Shown here one piece after another: positions 25,733 to 33,983 of a stretch of 37,249 bases of DNA. A program made the position numbers and the translations under genes. The DNA is from Bacteroidales bacterium UBA5349 (GTDB lineage Bacteria; Bacteroidota; Bacteroidia; Bacteroidales; Tenuifilaceae). Numbering within the stretch: position 1 is the first letter of the stretch; each line of letters begins with the position of its first letter. The stretch lies in NCBI GenBank assembly GCA_002410065.1, contig DHQB01000022.1:2975-40223 (forward strand), given 5' to 3'. The notes beneath the pieces were generated by a model. It was given only the letters and a program-made list of their open reading frames with translations. It made no database searches and was not told the DNA's origin.

Positions 25733-25758
25733 AAAAAAAATCAGGCAAATTTGCCTGA
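25733..25758 (-). terminator. Intrinsic terminator after rpsU
   Basis: An 18-bp perfect palindrome TCAGGCAAATTTGCCTGA (25741-25758) is followed on the minus strand by eight T residues (25733-25740). It lies 20 nt after the rpsU stop codon and ahead of xerC. Confidence 0.9.
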
Positions 25759-25778
25759 TGCATCCCAAGGCAATAAAC

Positions 25779-25970
25779 TTACTCCTCTTTCTGTTGAAGT
25801 TTCTGAACGTAGATAGCCTTTTTCTTGGCTTCGCGTTTCTCAATAGATGGTTTATGAAACGCTTGGCGTGAGCGTAATTCTTTCATAGTTCCAGTTTTCT
25901 CGAACTTGCGCTTAAAACGCTTTAGGGCTCTCTCGATGTTCTCGCCTTCTTTAATCGGTATTATTATCAT
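25779..25970 (-). CDS. rpsU: Small ribosomal subunit protein bS21
   Basis: A 63-residue, highly basic 30S protein involved in initiation ('IERALKRFKRKFEKTGTMKE', 'RREAKKK'-like C-terminal helix). It has its own promoter (26007-26038) and terminator. In Bacteroidota bS21 is one of the proteins that holds the anti-Shine-Dalgarno away from mRNA, which fits the scarcity of Shine-Dalgarno sites in this window. Confidence 0.97.
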   Translation of the reverse strand: MIIIPIKEGENIERALKRFKRKFEKTGTMKELRSRQAFHKPSIEKREAKKKAIYVQKLQQKEE

Positions 25971-26006
25971 GCCTTTTTAAAAGTTGAATTGTTTTTAAAC
26001 GAGTCG

Positions 26007-26038
26007 CAAAATTATAACTATTCTAACTTTATTCCAAA
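26007..26038 (-). promoter_or_regulatory. Promoter of rpsU
   Basis: On the minus strand TTTG (26035-26038) precedes TAATTTTG (26007-26014) by exactly 20 nt, the same geometry as the tRNA-tuf promoter. Transcription would begin about 30 nt before the rpsU ATG. Confidence 0.8.
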
Positions 26039-26163
26039 TTATTTAGATTTTTATTTAAAATATGTAAAAACACCTAAATATTAATTCGAAATGTTAATGC
26101 TAAACTCCAATTTTAAAACTCTAAAGTTCCCAGAAAATCAATCCGTATAACTATATATAATTT

Positions 26164-27873
26164 CTAAAATGTGGTTAAATACCCTACGTGTATCTTTGCA
26201 TTTTTCATACTCATATCTTGCCCAAATCCTTTTCCCAAAGCGTAAGTTAAATTAAAAACGCCTCCTCTAGTTAATATCTGAATACCAGCTCCCATGGAGC
26301 GAGGATAATCTTCGTTCCATTTGCCAAGTGAACTAAATGACGCATAGCCAAAATCGGAAAATACAAAGATATTTAAGGTGTTTTGCACACGATATTGTAG
26401 CTCAATTGTTGCAATAGCATAACGCCGAGCAAGAATTGATTCTTCGTTAAAGCCTCGCAGGGTAGATGCCCCACCAATGAGGAATGCTTCATTCTCCAAT
26501 ATATCAGCCTTACCGTCAAAAAACTCCATTGTTGTAGCCTGTAATTTGTTATGCAATATGAATTTATTTAGCAAAAGAGGGACATAACTCTCAAGGATTA
26601 GGCTTGCCTCACTAAGGGTTTGGGTATTATTGCCTGTGGACAACTGGTTATTGTCAACCCTCCTTTTACCTATCCCAAGTACAGTTGAATAGTAAAACTG
26701 TGAAATTGGAAGCAACTCATTACTCTCCTGATCTGAAGAGAAACTAACGTTATACAGCAAGGTACTATAACCAGAAATTCGAGCTGATGCAGGTGCTGTT
26801 GTTATAGAACTCTTGTAGTTAATTCCAAGCCCTATCCTGCTTCCTGATGATAGTCGAAAACTAACCCCTAAATTTGGATTAATGTTCATGTACGTAGTAT
26901 CGCGTCTTAAAAGGTTAAACGACCCATTGATTGAAATATCCGTTCCGAATAGGTAAGGCCACGATGAGGCAACTTTCAAGCGTTGAAGACCTTCGCTCAT
27001 TGCCTGCCATTTAAGTATATTGGTCTCGCCTCTTTTGAAAGTATTTATAAGCCTAAGGTTTATGTCGCCAGTAAGTTGCAGTCCCTTTTTGCCCTCTTCG
27101 CCTGAGGAGAATCCAACAATACCAGAAAAATGGCTTGCTGCCTTATTTGTTAAATAGGTATATATCCTTGCTTTGCCCGGAACGAATTCAACCTCTGAGG
27201 GTTTAATAGTTGAAACAAACCCTAATTGATTTATCGATTTATCAAGTCTCGATACCATTTTTTGGCTATAGGGTTTTTCTTTTTCAAACCTTAGATAGTT
27301 TTCAATAAAACCTCTTTTTACTCTTGCATCTCCTTTAATGTAGATAGTATCAAGGGTAATTTTAGGGCCAAGGCTTATGCTACTTGTAACATTTGCTTTG
27401 CTTTTCTTAATCTTTACGTTAGTAAAATCAATGTGAGCAAATGGATAACCATTGTTCTCCAAGTACTCGATTGTTTTTTGCGATATGCTATTGAATGTAA
27501 CCGGTGAAAGAGCATCCCGCCTAATTACTTTTAGGTTAATACCTGCCTTTGAGTAAATTTTGGTTGAGATACTATCAACCTCAAACTTATCAAATTCATA
27601 TTTGCCACCCCTATATCCGTAGGCCAGTGCATGGTTGTTACTAATATTAATGGAATCGATCCTCGCCTCTAAAAAGCCATTGCTGAATAACTCTGATAAG
27701 TATTTATTAAATGCACTATATATTGTTAGGGTATCATTTGCATCTATCCGGCTAAAGCACTTATGGCTATTCTCAACATCAGAAAACATTAGCTCGCCTG
27801 ACACCCTCTGGCTTATGCCCTGCAAGGTGAATAACAGTGAAATCAGAATAGATATTGAAATTTTCCGAATCAT
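26164..27873 (-). CDS. BamA/TamA-family (Omp85) outer-membrane protein
   Basis: A 569-residue exported protein. A signal peptide ('MIRKISISILISLLFTLQGI') is followed by a periplasmic part with at least one POTRA-like unit (about residues 165-240, 'LDTIYIKGDARVKRGFIENY') and a C-terminal Omp85 barrel (~245-569). 'GGASTLRGFNEES' is the G-LRGF (VRGF-like) motif of loop 6, and the chain ends in an aromatic strand '...HVGYLTTF', a barrel assembly signal. The family inserts or exports outer-membrane proteins or lipids. It is much shorter than BamA, so it is a TamA/Omp85 relative of unassigned substrate. ATG at 27873 is chosen for the signal peptide. Confidence 0.85.
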   Translation of the reverse strand: MIRKISISILISLLFTLQGISQRVSGELMFSDVENSHKCFSRIDANDTLTIYSAFNKYLSELFSNGFLEARIDSINISNNHALAYGYRGGKYEFDKFEVDSISTKIYSKAGINLKVIRRDALSPVTFNSISQKTIEYLENNGYPFAHIDFTNVKIKKSKANVTSSISLGPKITLDTIYIKGDARVKRGFIENYLRFEKEKPYSQKMVSRLDKSINQLGFVSTIKPSEVEFVPGKARIYTYLTNKAASHFSGIVGFSSGEEGKKGLQLTGDINLRLINTFKRGETNILKWQAMSEGLQRLKVASSWPYLFGTDISINGSFNLLRRDTTYMNINPNLGVSFRLSSGSRIGLGINYKSSITTAPASARISGYSTLLYNVSFSSDQESNELLPISQFYYSTVLGIGKRRVDNNQLSTGNNTQTLSEASLILESYVPLLLNKFILHNKLQATTMEFFDGKADILENEAFLIGGASTLRGFNEESILARRYAIATIELQYRVQNTLNIFVFSDFGYASFSSLGKWNEDYPRSMGAGIQILTRGGVFNLTYALGKGFGQDMSMKNAKIHVGYLTTF

Positions 27874-27881
27874 GATGCTAC

Positions 27882-27924
27882 AAAAAAAGCACACCAAAAA
27901 TTTGTTTTTTTAAGGGTGTGCTTT
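27882..27924 (-). terminator. Terminator after the nitroreductase gene
   Basis: On the minus strand AAAGCACACC (to 27915) pairs with GGTGTGCTTT (to 27886) around a 19-nt AT-rich loop, followed by further T residues to 27882. It lies between the nitroreductase stop and the Omp85 gene start. Confidence 0.75.
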
Positions 27925-27944
27925 AGTATTAGGGAACTATTTAA

Positions 27945-28694
27945 TTACATCTCATTGTTCATAAAGCCTTGATTGGACAATACCTTCAACAATACCTTAG
28001 TAAACGCAACATTATCAGTCCTATTGTATCTATTATCGGTAAATATTTGGGCTAATGTTTCTTTCCCATTCTCCTCTAATAACTTTTTTGTTAAGGGCAT
28101 AGCCTCTTTTGCTGCATAAATCTGATCGATATCGCCAACTGAGTAGTCCTGATAAATTTCACGGTGTAGCACAGCAGCTAAGGATAATCTATCGGTTAAT
28201 TCGGGTGCCTCATCAGGGTAGCCAACAACAACAGTTGTAACTGGCACAACTCCCTTGGGTAACTTAAGCACGTCAATAATTTTATCTGCTGTATAGGTTG
28301 TAGTTCCAAGGTAGCAAATGCCTAAACCATTATTTTCGGCAGCAATGCAAACATTTTGTGCAACCAATAATGCGTCAATTGCAGCAGTGAAAAATGAAAG
28401 AAAATTATCGTAACCGGGCTTAGCATTGCGCTGTAAGCACCATTTATTAAATCGATTAAAATCTGCACAAAAGGTGAGCACTACGGGAGCCTGCATAACC
28501 ATTGGCTGATTAAAGTGGCATGGTAATAATTGCTTTTTTATATCATGCTCGGTTGTAACAACAATACTATAAACCTGCATGTTTCCTGTAGTTGATGCTC
28601 TAACTCCTGCATGCAATATCTCATTTAAAAGAGACTCTTCAATGGGGGTGGATTTATACTTGCGAATTGACCGATGGCTTAAAATTGCTTTCAT
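27945..28694 (-). CDS. Nitroreductase-family FMN oxidoreductase (NfsA-like)
   Basis: A 249-residue flavoprotein likely to reduce nitro-aromatics, quinones or flavin with NAD(P)H in the cytoplasm. FMN-binding signatures are the N-terminal 'HRSIRKYKSTPI' and 'GVRASTTGNMQVYSIVV', then 'NGLGICYLGTTTY' and 'VPVTTVVVGYPDE'. Length and the C-terminal helical extension after residue 175 resemble the NfsA/FRP subgroup. It is flanked by envelope genes and has a terminator after it; no substrate clue is given by context. Confidence 0.88.
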   Translation of the reverse strand: MKAILSHRSIRKYKSTPIEESLLNEILHAGVRASTTGNMQVYSIVVTTEHDIKKQLLPCHFNQPMVMQAPVVLTFCADFNRFNKWCLQRNAKPGYDNFLSFFTAAIDALLVAQNVCIAAENNGLGICYLGTTTYTADKIIDVLKLPKGVVPVTTVVVGYPDEAPELTDRLSLAAVLHREIYQDYSVGDIDQIYAAKEAMPLTKKLLEENGKETLAQIFTDNRYNRTDNVAFTKVLLKVLSNQGFMNNEM

Positions 28695-28877
28695 AAGGCT
28701 ATTGAAATTGTATTCTCATCTTAGGGTTATACCCTATATATTAAAACATATGACAAAAAAATATTGATGCATATGCTGCAATACAAAGAAACGGTTTTTG
28801 AGAAACAATTACGCTTATCGGTTGGGTGTTATAAAGCAGAGCGCTCTGAAGTTAAGGGATTTGCTGCAAAAATGAAT

Positions 28878-30824
28878 CTAAAGTTCAATAACACGTATTT
28901 CCGTTCGCCTGTTCAGGGCACGGCCGTCCTCGGTAGCATTATCGCCAATGGGCACGGTTAATCCGTACCCCTTCGATGAGATTCTACTAGCGTTAACTCC
29001 ATTGTCAATCAGAAATTGAGCAACTGCTTTTGCTCTATTCTCCGATAAAACCAAGTTGTAATTTGCCGACCCAACGTTATCGGTATGGCCGCCAACCTCA
29101 ACCTTCATTGTAGGGTTAAGTTTTAGTAAATCCATAAGTTTACCCAACTCTACTAGCGATTGGAACTTTAGCTCATACGAATCGGTTTCGAAGAAAACGT
29201 TACGCATAACCATGGTTCCGCCAACCTTAATGGGCACTAACTCAACATCTCTTTTGAACGGATTAACAGCGGAATGGATGTCCTTAAGGTTAAAGTGCTC
29301 GGAGTGGAACAGATAACCCGGAGTAGAAACAAAGAAAGCATATTGCCTGTTTATGGGGATGCTGGTGAAGAAATTGCCATTGATATCCGATTGATTCTCC
29401 ATTAGTGTTTGATTTTCATCAACATCAACTAGGCTGAACTTTGCCTGTAAAGGCCATCCCGATTTTGCATCAGTTATGGTTCCACTAATATACGATGTGG
29501 GAACAGGTCTTATGCTTTCTGGTAGATCGAAGGTATAAATATCGCGACCTGAGTCGGAATTAATTTCTGAGGAGAAGTATGCAGTTGTTCCTTTGGAGTT
29601 AACGATAAGCCCATCCTCATTCATTTGTGTATTGATTGGGTAACCAAGATTTACAGGCTCTTCCCATGTGGTATCACTTACCATTCGGGTCATAAAAATA
29701 TCAAGACCACCCATTCCAACGTGCCCATTGGATGAAAAATAGAGTGTTTGATTATCAAAATGGATAAAAGGCGATTGTTCTAGGTAGGGTGTATTAATGG
29801 TTTTGCCTAAGTTTTCGGGCTTACCCCAAGTGTACTCATCAATTTTTGTCGATCGCCAGATATCGAAACTCCCAAAACCTCCATTTCTATCGCTCACAAA
29901 GTAAAGGGTTGCACCATCGGGCGAAATTGAAGGTTGCTTTTCGCTGGAAGAAATAAGGTTTAATGGTTCGGGAAGTTTAATAGGTCTCCCCCACTGCCCT
30001 TCTTCCTGTAAACTACTTACATAGATATTGCATCGTCCATCGCAAACAGTATAGTACATGGTTTTGCCATCGGCCGTTAGCGATTGTGCCCCCTCATTGA
30101 ACTGAAGTGTATTAATGGGCCCTCCAATATTACGAACTGGCTCCCATTCACCCTGTTCATTCCGCTTTGTAATAAAAAAATCTTCCTGCCTATTTCCGAA
30201 TACATCCTCAAGGCTAGTATCTTTGGGAACATTCACTGTAATAACTAGCGTATTCTCATCAGCCGAAAGGCTTGGCCAATAATCGTGCATATTGCTGTTT
30301 ACGCTTGAGCCGAGGCTAACAGGAGCAAAGGGAACAGGATTATCAATAGCATGAAGTGCAAACTCACAGCTCTTTAAGCGCAACTCAGCCAATTTACGGG
30401 TCTCCTCCCTAATTTTATCAAACGTTAAAAAGTTCTGGTAGTGCTTTAAGGCCTTTTGGTATTCGGCCCTACTCATAAGCATGTTAGCCACATTAAAATA
30501 AGCATGTGGAAAAAAATTAGGATTAATTTCAATAGCCCGCTCTGCTGCTGTAATTGCCTCCTCAACTCGATGGGTTACCTGATACACCTGGGCTAATAAA
30601 AGTTGAGCCTCAATAAACTTACTATCGTATTTTATGGATTCTAGTAAAAGTTTTTCGGCACTATTGTAGTTATATTGGTCGTATGCTCTTTTCGACTCTT
30701 CGAACTTTGTAATTGCCTTTTTGTTATCCGTTGTATAACTACGGGGTTGAGCATTGAGCTGAACGCCCATTAAAAATAATAGGCTAATCAATAAAAAACT
30801 GTATATTAAACTAAATTTTCTCAT
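28878..30824 (-). CDS. OmpA-family protein with TPR, PD40 propeller and CRD (PorE-like architecture)
   Basis: A 648-residue envelope protein. Order: signal peptide (1-25, ending 'GVQLNAQ'), TPR region (~37-150), a PD40/WD40-like beta-propeller (~180-430) with repeated 'PSISPDGATLYFVSDRNGG'-type blades, a CRD domain (~447-520, 'ISGTITDAKSGWPLQAKFSL') and a C-terminal OmpA peptidoglycan-binding domain (~538-648) with 'GHTDNVGSANYNLVLSENRA' and 'NRRTEIRV'. This order equals that known for PorE of the type IX secretion system of Porphyromonas, which tethers the machine to peptidoglycan. Paralogues with the same order exist, so PorE identity is inference. A -7 box TAAATTTG lies just upstream. Confidence 0.85.
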   Translation of the reverse strand: MRKFSLIYSFLLISLLFLMGVQLNAQPRSYTTDNKKAITKFEESKRAYDQYNYNSAEKLLLESIKYDSKFIEAQLLLAQVYQVTHRVEEAITAAERAIEINPNFFPHAYFNVANMLMSRAEYQKALKHYQNFLTFDKIREETRKLAELRLKSCEFALHAIDNPVPFAPVSLGSSVNSNMHDYWPSLSADENTLVITVNVPKDTSLEDVFGNRQEDFFITKRNEQGEWEPVRNIGGPINTLQFNEGAQSLTADGKTMYYTVCDGRCNIYVSSLQEEGQWGRPIKLPEPLNLISSSEKQPSISPDGATLYFVSDRNGGFGSFDIWRSTKIDEYTWGKPENLGKTINTPYLEQSPFIHFDNQTLYFSSNGHVGMGGLDIFMTRMVSDTTWEEPVNLGYPINTQMNEDGLIVNSKGTTAYFSSEINSDSGRDIYTFDLPESIRPVPTSYISGTITDAKSGWPLQAKFSLVDVDENQTLMENQSDINGNFFTSIPINRQYAFFVSTPGYLFHSEHFNLKDIHSAVNPFKRDVELVPIKVGGTMVMRNVFFETDSYELKFQSLVELGKLMDLLKLNPTMKVEVGGHTDNVGSANYNLVLSENRAKAVAQFLIDNGVNASRISSKGYGLTVPIGDNATEDGRALNRRTEIRVIEL

Positions 30825-30838
30825 ACTCTATTTACCAT

Positions 30839-30846
30839 CAAATTTA
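30839..30846 (-). promoter_or_regulatory. TAnnTTTG -7 element for the OmpA-family gene
   Basis: TAAATTTG on the minus strand, 14 nt upstream of the ATG. A TTTG occurs 12 nt further upstream, shorter than the usual spacing, so the -33 partner is uncertain. Confidence 0.45.
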
Positions 30847-30970
30847 GTGCAAACCATTCAAACTGTAATACCCTAAAACTAATTAAAATTTAGTTTTACT
30901 TGATCATTAAAATGGAAAGGTTAAAAATAATTTGTTTTTTTGTATCTGAAATTACTTAACTAAAAATATT

Positions 30971-31510
30971 ATGAAAAAAATCCTGATTGTTTTTCTTGCT
31001 TTGGCTGTTTCATTAAGCGCAAACTCCCAAGTTTTTAATACCGGACAAACTCTCAAGCCTAAGCAATTCTCATTGGGGATTGAACCAGCTGTTCTAATAA
31101 ATGGCAATGCCAATTTTATCCTTTTTCTGCACGGTGGTGTTGGTATTACTAATGGAGTTGACTTTAGCCTCACCCTCGGGGTACTAGGGTCAAACAATTA
31201 TTTTGGTGCTGATGTTGAGTTTGCTCTTAGCAGACACCTATCTGTGGCAGTTGGAGCACACGATTTTGGCATATTTGGTATAGATGGCACACTCAACGCC
31301 ACCTTCCCCATTAGAAAAGATGTGAGAATTTTTACCGGCCTCGATACTGATATCAACTTCCCTGCTAACGACACCCAATTGCTTCTTTGGTTACCAATTG
31401 GAGTTGAGATTGGTATGCGAAGCAATATGAGTTTTATTTTTGAAGCTGAGATTGGTCTTAACAACCCTGCATACAGCCTGATTGGTGGTGGTCTCAACTT
31501 CTACTTTTAG
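30971..31510 (+). CDS. Small predicted outer-membrane beta-barrel protein, unknown function
   Basis: A 179-residue exported protein. A clear signal peptide (residues 1-20, 'MKKILIVFLALAVSLSANSQ') is followed by alternating hydrophobic/polar strands ('FSLGIEPAVLI', 'LSVAVGAHDFGIFGIDGTLN', 'FIFEAEIGLN') and an aromatic C-terminus 'GGGLNFYF', all typical of an eight-stranded outer-membrane barrel. I do not recognise a named family. It is divergent from the PorE-like gene, separated by 146 nt that must hold both promoters, and ends at a strong terminator, so it is monocistronic. Confidence 0.75.
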   Translation: MKKILIVFLALAVSLSANSQVFNTGQTLKPKQFSLGIEPAVLINGNANFILFLHGGVGITNGVDFSLTLGVLGSNNYFGADVEFALSRHLSVAVGAHDFGIFGIDGTLNATFPIRKDVRIFTGLDTDINFPANDTQLLLWLPIGVEIGMRSNMSFIFEAEIGLNNPAYSLIGGGLNFYF

Positions 31511-31535
31511 CTAATACTCCTCACAAATTAACACT

Positions 31536-31566
31536 ACGGGTAATATTACATTACCCGTTTTTTTTT
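31536..31566 (+). terminator. Intrinsic terminator after the small barrel gene
   Basis: A 9-bp perfect stem ACGGGTAAT / ATTACCCGT with a 5-nt loop and an eight-T run, 25 nt after the stop codon. Confidence 0.92.
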
Positions 31567-31679
31567 GTGTAAATAAGATTCATAATTGCCTTTTAAAGGC
31601 TAAATTGCATTCTCGAAAACTTGATGTTGATAAGCCCCTTTCATTGAAGAAGGAGAAATTACAGCATTAAGATGCAATA

Positions 31680-33893
31680 ATGAACAAAATAAAACTGACA
31701 AATAATCAACATACTCTCAATACTATAGGAATGGAACAAGCAATAAAAGCACCAATAAAAATATCAATTGACAACTACTTTCAAAAATCAGAAATAGAGT
31801 ATTGTATTGATATTGTTGAAGAGCGGATTGCAAACAAGCAAACGGAGAAGCCATATAGGCACAAGGAAGAACTAGAGGAATGTATTCTTCATGATTTTGA
31901 CCACTCCAAACTAGAGAAAACTCTTTCGTCGCTAATCCCATATAAACATCAACCCTATAGCCTATATCGTATTATTAGCAACAAGGAAAATAACTATATG
32001 CTAACCGTGTTTTACAACGATATCACCTCGGCAAATCATGCTAAGGTTGACCTTCCGGACATTAAGGAAAATATTACTGAAATGAAAAACAACCCGAAGG
32101 ATTTCTTATTTCAGGCCAAAACCGATAGCAAAACATCCATAATAATAAAAAGCATTAACTCGGCAAAGATTACAGTTATAAACAATATTATTGAAACATT
32201 CCAGAAGCACAACATCTTTCCGGAGTATATGGAACTTTGGTATATAAAGGAGCGCGACAAAAAAGTGAAATCGCTTTATATAATCAACTGTACCATTGAT
32301 AAGGTTTTAAACAAGGCGGATATTCAATCGTTGCATGACGATTTTGAACGTTACCTTCATCGTTATATAAAACCTATGAGCGTATTCGATATTGTTGGGC
32401 CATCAATGGTTGGGCCATCGAGTTCGCATACAGCAGGCGCCAACAAAATAGGCCATATTGCCCGCAATATTATAATTGCAAAATCAAAATTCGACACACA
32501 AAAGCCTAAATCCATTGAGGTTCGGCTATTGGCATCGTTCCGCGACACAGGTCCGGGGCACTACACTCCTTCGGCAATTGGTGGCGGATTATGGGGACTT
32601 GCTCCTGATCATCCCCAAATGTTACAACATGGCGATCCGGCTTTTCTGGCTAAAAATGGAATTGATCTCGATGGAATCATAGCCACCTTCTCTGGGTATA
32701 AGAAGGGACTTATAGAAGAGGAAGCCAAGTATAAGAATGAGAATAACAATAACATTGCCGAGATTATTGTACATACCGAATCGGACAAATACACCATTAC
32801 GGGATTCTCCATTGGTGGTGGAAATGTGGAGGTTAGGTATTTAAACACAAGATTGGCAACACCCCTTACAGGGAAAGAAGAACTTTACTACCACAATGGC
32901 AATATACTTAAGGCATCCGAAGCAAGAAAGGTTGAAAATGCAACACTAATCTCTCCCATTTTTAAAATATCGGCACAGGCTAAAGCGAACTATAGCATGC
33001 CATTTAACTCATTTGAGGAACTAGACAACTACCTTTTAAAAGAGAAGAAAAACTTAATAGATGTAATTTTTGAGGTAGAGTCGAAACTGCAGGGAACTAC
33101 CCCTGAGGAAACGTTAATAAGGACCGCAGAATATTGGCGGATAATGAAAGCATCTGTAAAAAAGGGTATAAAGAGCAAAGAACTTTCGCTTTTAAAGCTA
33201 ACCGGAAAGGATGCTTTCAAAATCAATAAGTTTGTTAAAAAAAATCCGCTATTCGATAATATTTACGGTAGAGCAGCAGCATATGCCGTAGCAGTGAATG
33301 AGGTAAACGCAAAATGCGGTGTTATTGTGGCCTGCCCCACCGCCGGATCGTGCGGAATTTTGCCCGGAGTTATACAAGCATACTCCGAAATTGTGAAACC
33401 TGATAGGAAAAAGATACTTGAGTCAATCCTAGTATCGGGCTTTTTGGGCATGATTCTTTTTAACGATGTAACCACAGCCGGTGCCGATTATGGCTGTCAG
33501 GCCGAAGTTGGAACTGGTGCAGCCATGGCAGCGGCAGCGCTTACATATTTAGAGAATGGTAGCTCGCAAGAGATAATACAAGCATTTATTCTAGCAATAA
33601 AAAACTCTCTAGGATTAATCTGCGATCCCGTTGCCGGACTAGTTGAAGTGCCCTGTGTAAAACGTAACGGTGTTTTTGCATCGGTAGCGATTAGCGCATC
33701 TTTAATGGCTTTAAGCGGAGTTAGGTCTTTCGTTTCACCCGACGAGGTTATACTCACCATGAAAGAAGTAGGTGATAAACTACACCACGACTATAAGGAG
33801 ACGGCGGGTGGCGGTTTAGCTAAAACCCGCGATGGCAAAGCAGTGGACCGAGCCTTTGAATCCGAAGTAAAAAGATTCTTTGGGGAGAAGTAA
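31680..33893 (+). CDS. sdaA: Iron-sulfur L-serine ammonia-lyase (serine dehydratase) with a long N-terminal extension
   Basis: A 737-residue protein; deaminates L-serine to pyruvate and ammonia. Residues ~233-470 are the SDH beta domain, beginning 'MSVFDIVGPSMVGPSSSHTA', with 'RDTGPGHYTPSAIGGGLWG'. Residues ~475-737 are the SDH alpha domain. C606, C648 and C659 ('YGCQAEVG', 'CDPVAGLVEVPC') have the 42- and 11-residue spacing of the 4Fe-4S ligands I recall for the Legionella enzyme (C343, C385, C396). The C-terminal cysteine that plugs that enzyme's active site is absent here (ends 'FFGEK'). Residues 1-232 match no domain I recognise; ~145-232 might fold as an ACT-like unit. The ATG at 31680 lacks a well-spaced Shine-Dalgarno (AAGGAGAAAT lies ~20 nt upstream) and overlaps the stop of a two-codon ATG-CAA-TAA frame. 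Confidence 0.88.
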   Translation: MNKIKLTNNQHTLNTIGMEQAIKAPIKISIDNYFQKSEIEYCIDIVEERIANKQTEKPYRHKEELEECILHDFDHSKLEKTLSSLIPYKHQPYSLYRIISNKENNYMLTVFYNDITSANHAKVDLPDIKENITEMKNNPKDFLFQAKTDSKTSIIIKSINSAKITVINNIIETFQKHNIFPEYMELWYIKERDKKVKSLYIINCTIDKVLNKADIQSLHDDFERYLHRYIKPMSVFDIVGPSMVGPSSSHTAGANKIGHIARNIIIAKSKFDTQKPKSIEVRLLASFRDTGPGHYTPSAIGGGLWGLAPDHPQMLQHGDPAFLAKNGIDLDGIIATFSGYKKGLIEEEAKYKNENNNNIAEIIVHTESDKYTITGFSIGGGNVEVRYLNTRLATPLTGKEELYYHNGNILKASEARKVENATLISPIFKISAQAKANYSMPFNSFEELDNYLLKEKKNLIDVIFEVESKLQGTTPEETLIRTAEYWRIMKASVKKGIKSKELSLLKLTGKDAFKINKFVKKNPLFDNIYGRAAAYAVAVNEVNAKCGVIVACPTAGSCGILPGVIQAYSEIVKPDRKKILESILVSGFLGMILFNDVTTAGADYGCQAEVGTGAAMAAAALTYLENGSSQEIIQAFILAIKNSLGLICDPVAGLVEVPCVKRNGVFASVAISASLMALSGVRSFVSPDEVILTMKEVGDKLHHDYKETAGGGLAKTRDGKAVDRAFESEVKRFFGEK

Positions 33894-33955
33894 TTTATTT
33901 TGCTAACTTATTTTTTCCCAAAACCCATGTCGTTGTGAATATACTCATCATTGCA

Positions 33956-33983
33956 AGCCTGTCTGCCGTCAGGCAGACAGGCT
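33956..33983. repeat. 28-bp perfect inverted repeat (REP-like palindrome)
   Basis: AGCCTGTCTGCC, a GTCA spacer, then the exact reverse complement GGCAGACAGGCT. It is GC-rich within AT-rich surroundings and has no T run. It looks like a dispersed intergenic palindrome of the REP kind; only one copy lies in the window. Confidence 0.8.

Noticed and set aside
25698..25763. Upstream extension of xerC by 22 codons
   Set aside because: The extra codons run through the rpsU terminator palindrome and do not resemble XerC N-termini; the conserved start is at 25697 or 25691.
27874..27897. Upstream extension of the Omp85 gene by 8 codons
   Set aside because: Those codons overlap the terminator region and would bury the signal peptide that begins at the ATG at 27873.
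28764..28961. Plus-strand 65-codon open frame in the nitroreductase-OmpA gap
   Set aside because: Its second half is antisense to the conserved OmpA C-terminal domain, and the first half has no recognisable features or ribosome-binding site.
31672..31680. ATG-CAA-TAA mini-frame overlapping the dehydratase start
   Set aside because: Could act as a start-stop element by reinitiation, but a two-codon frame can occur by chance; noted only in the gene entry.
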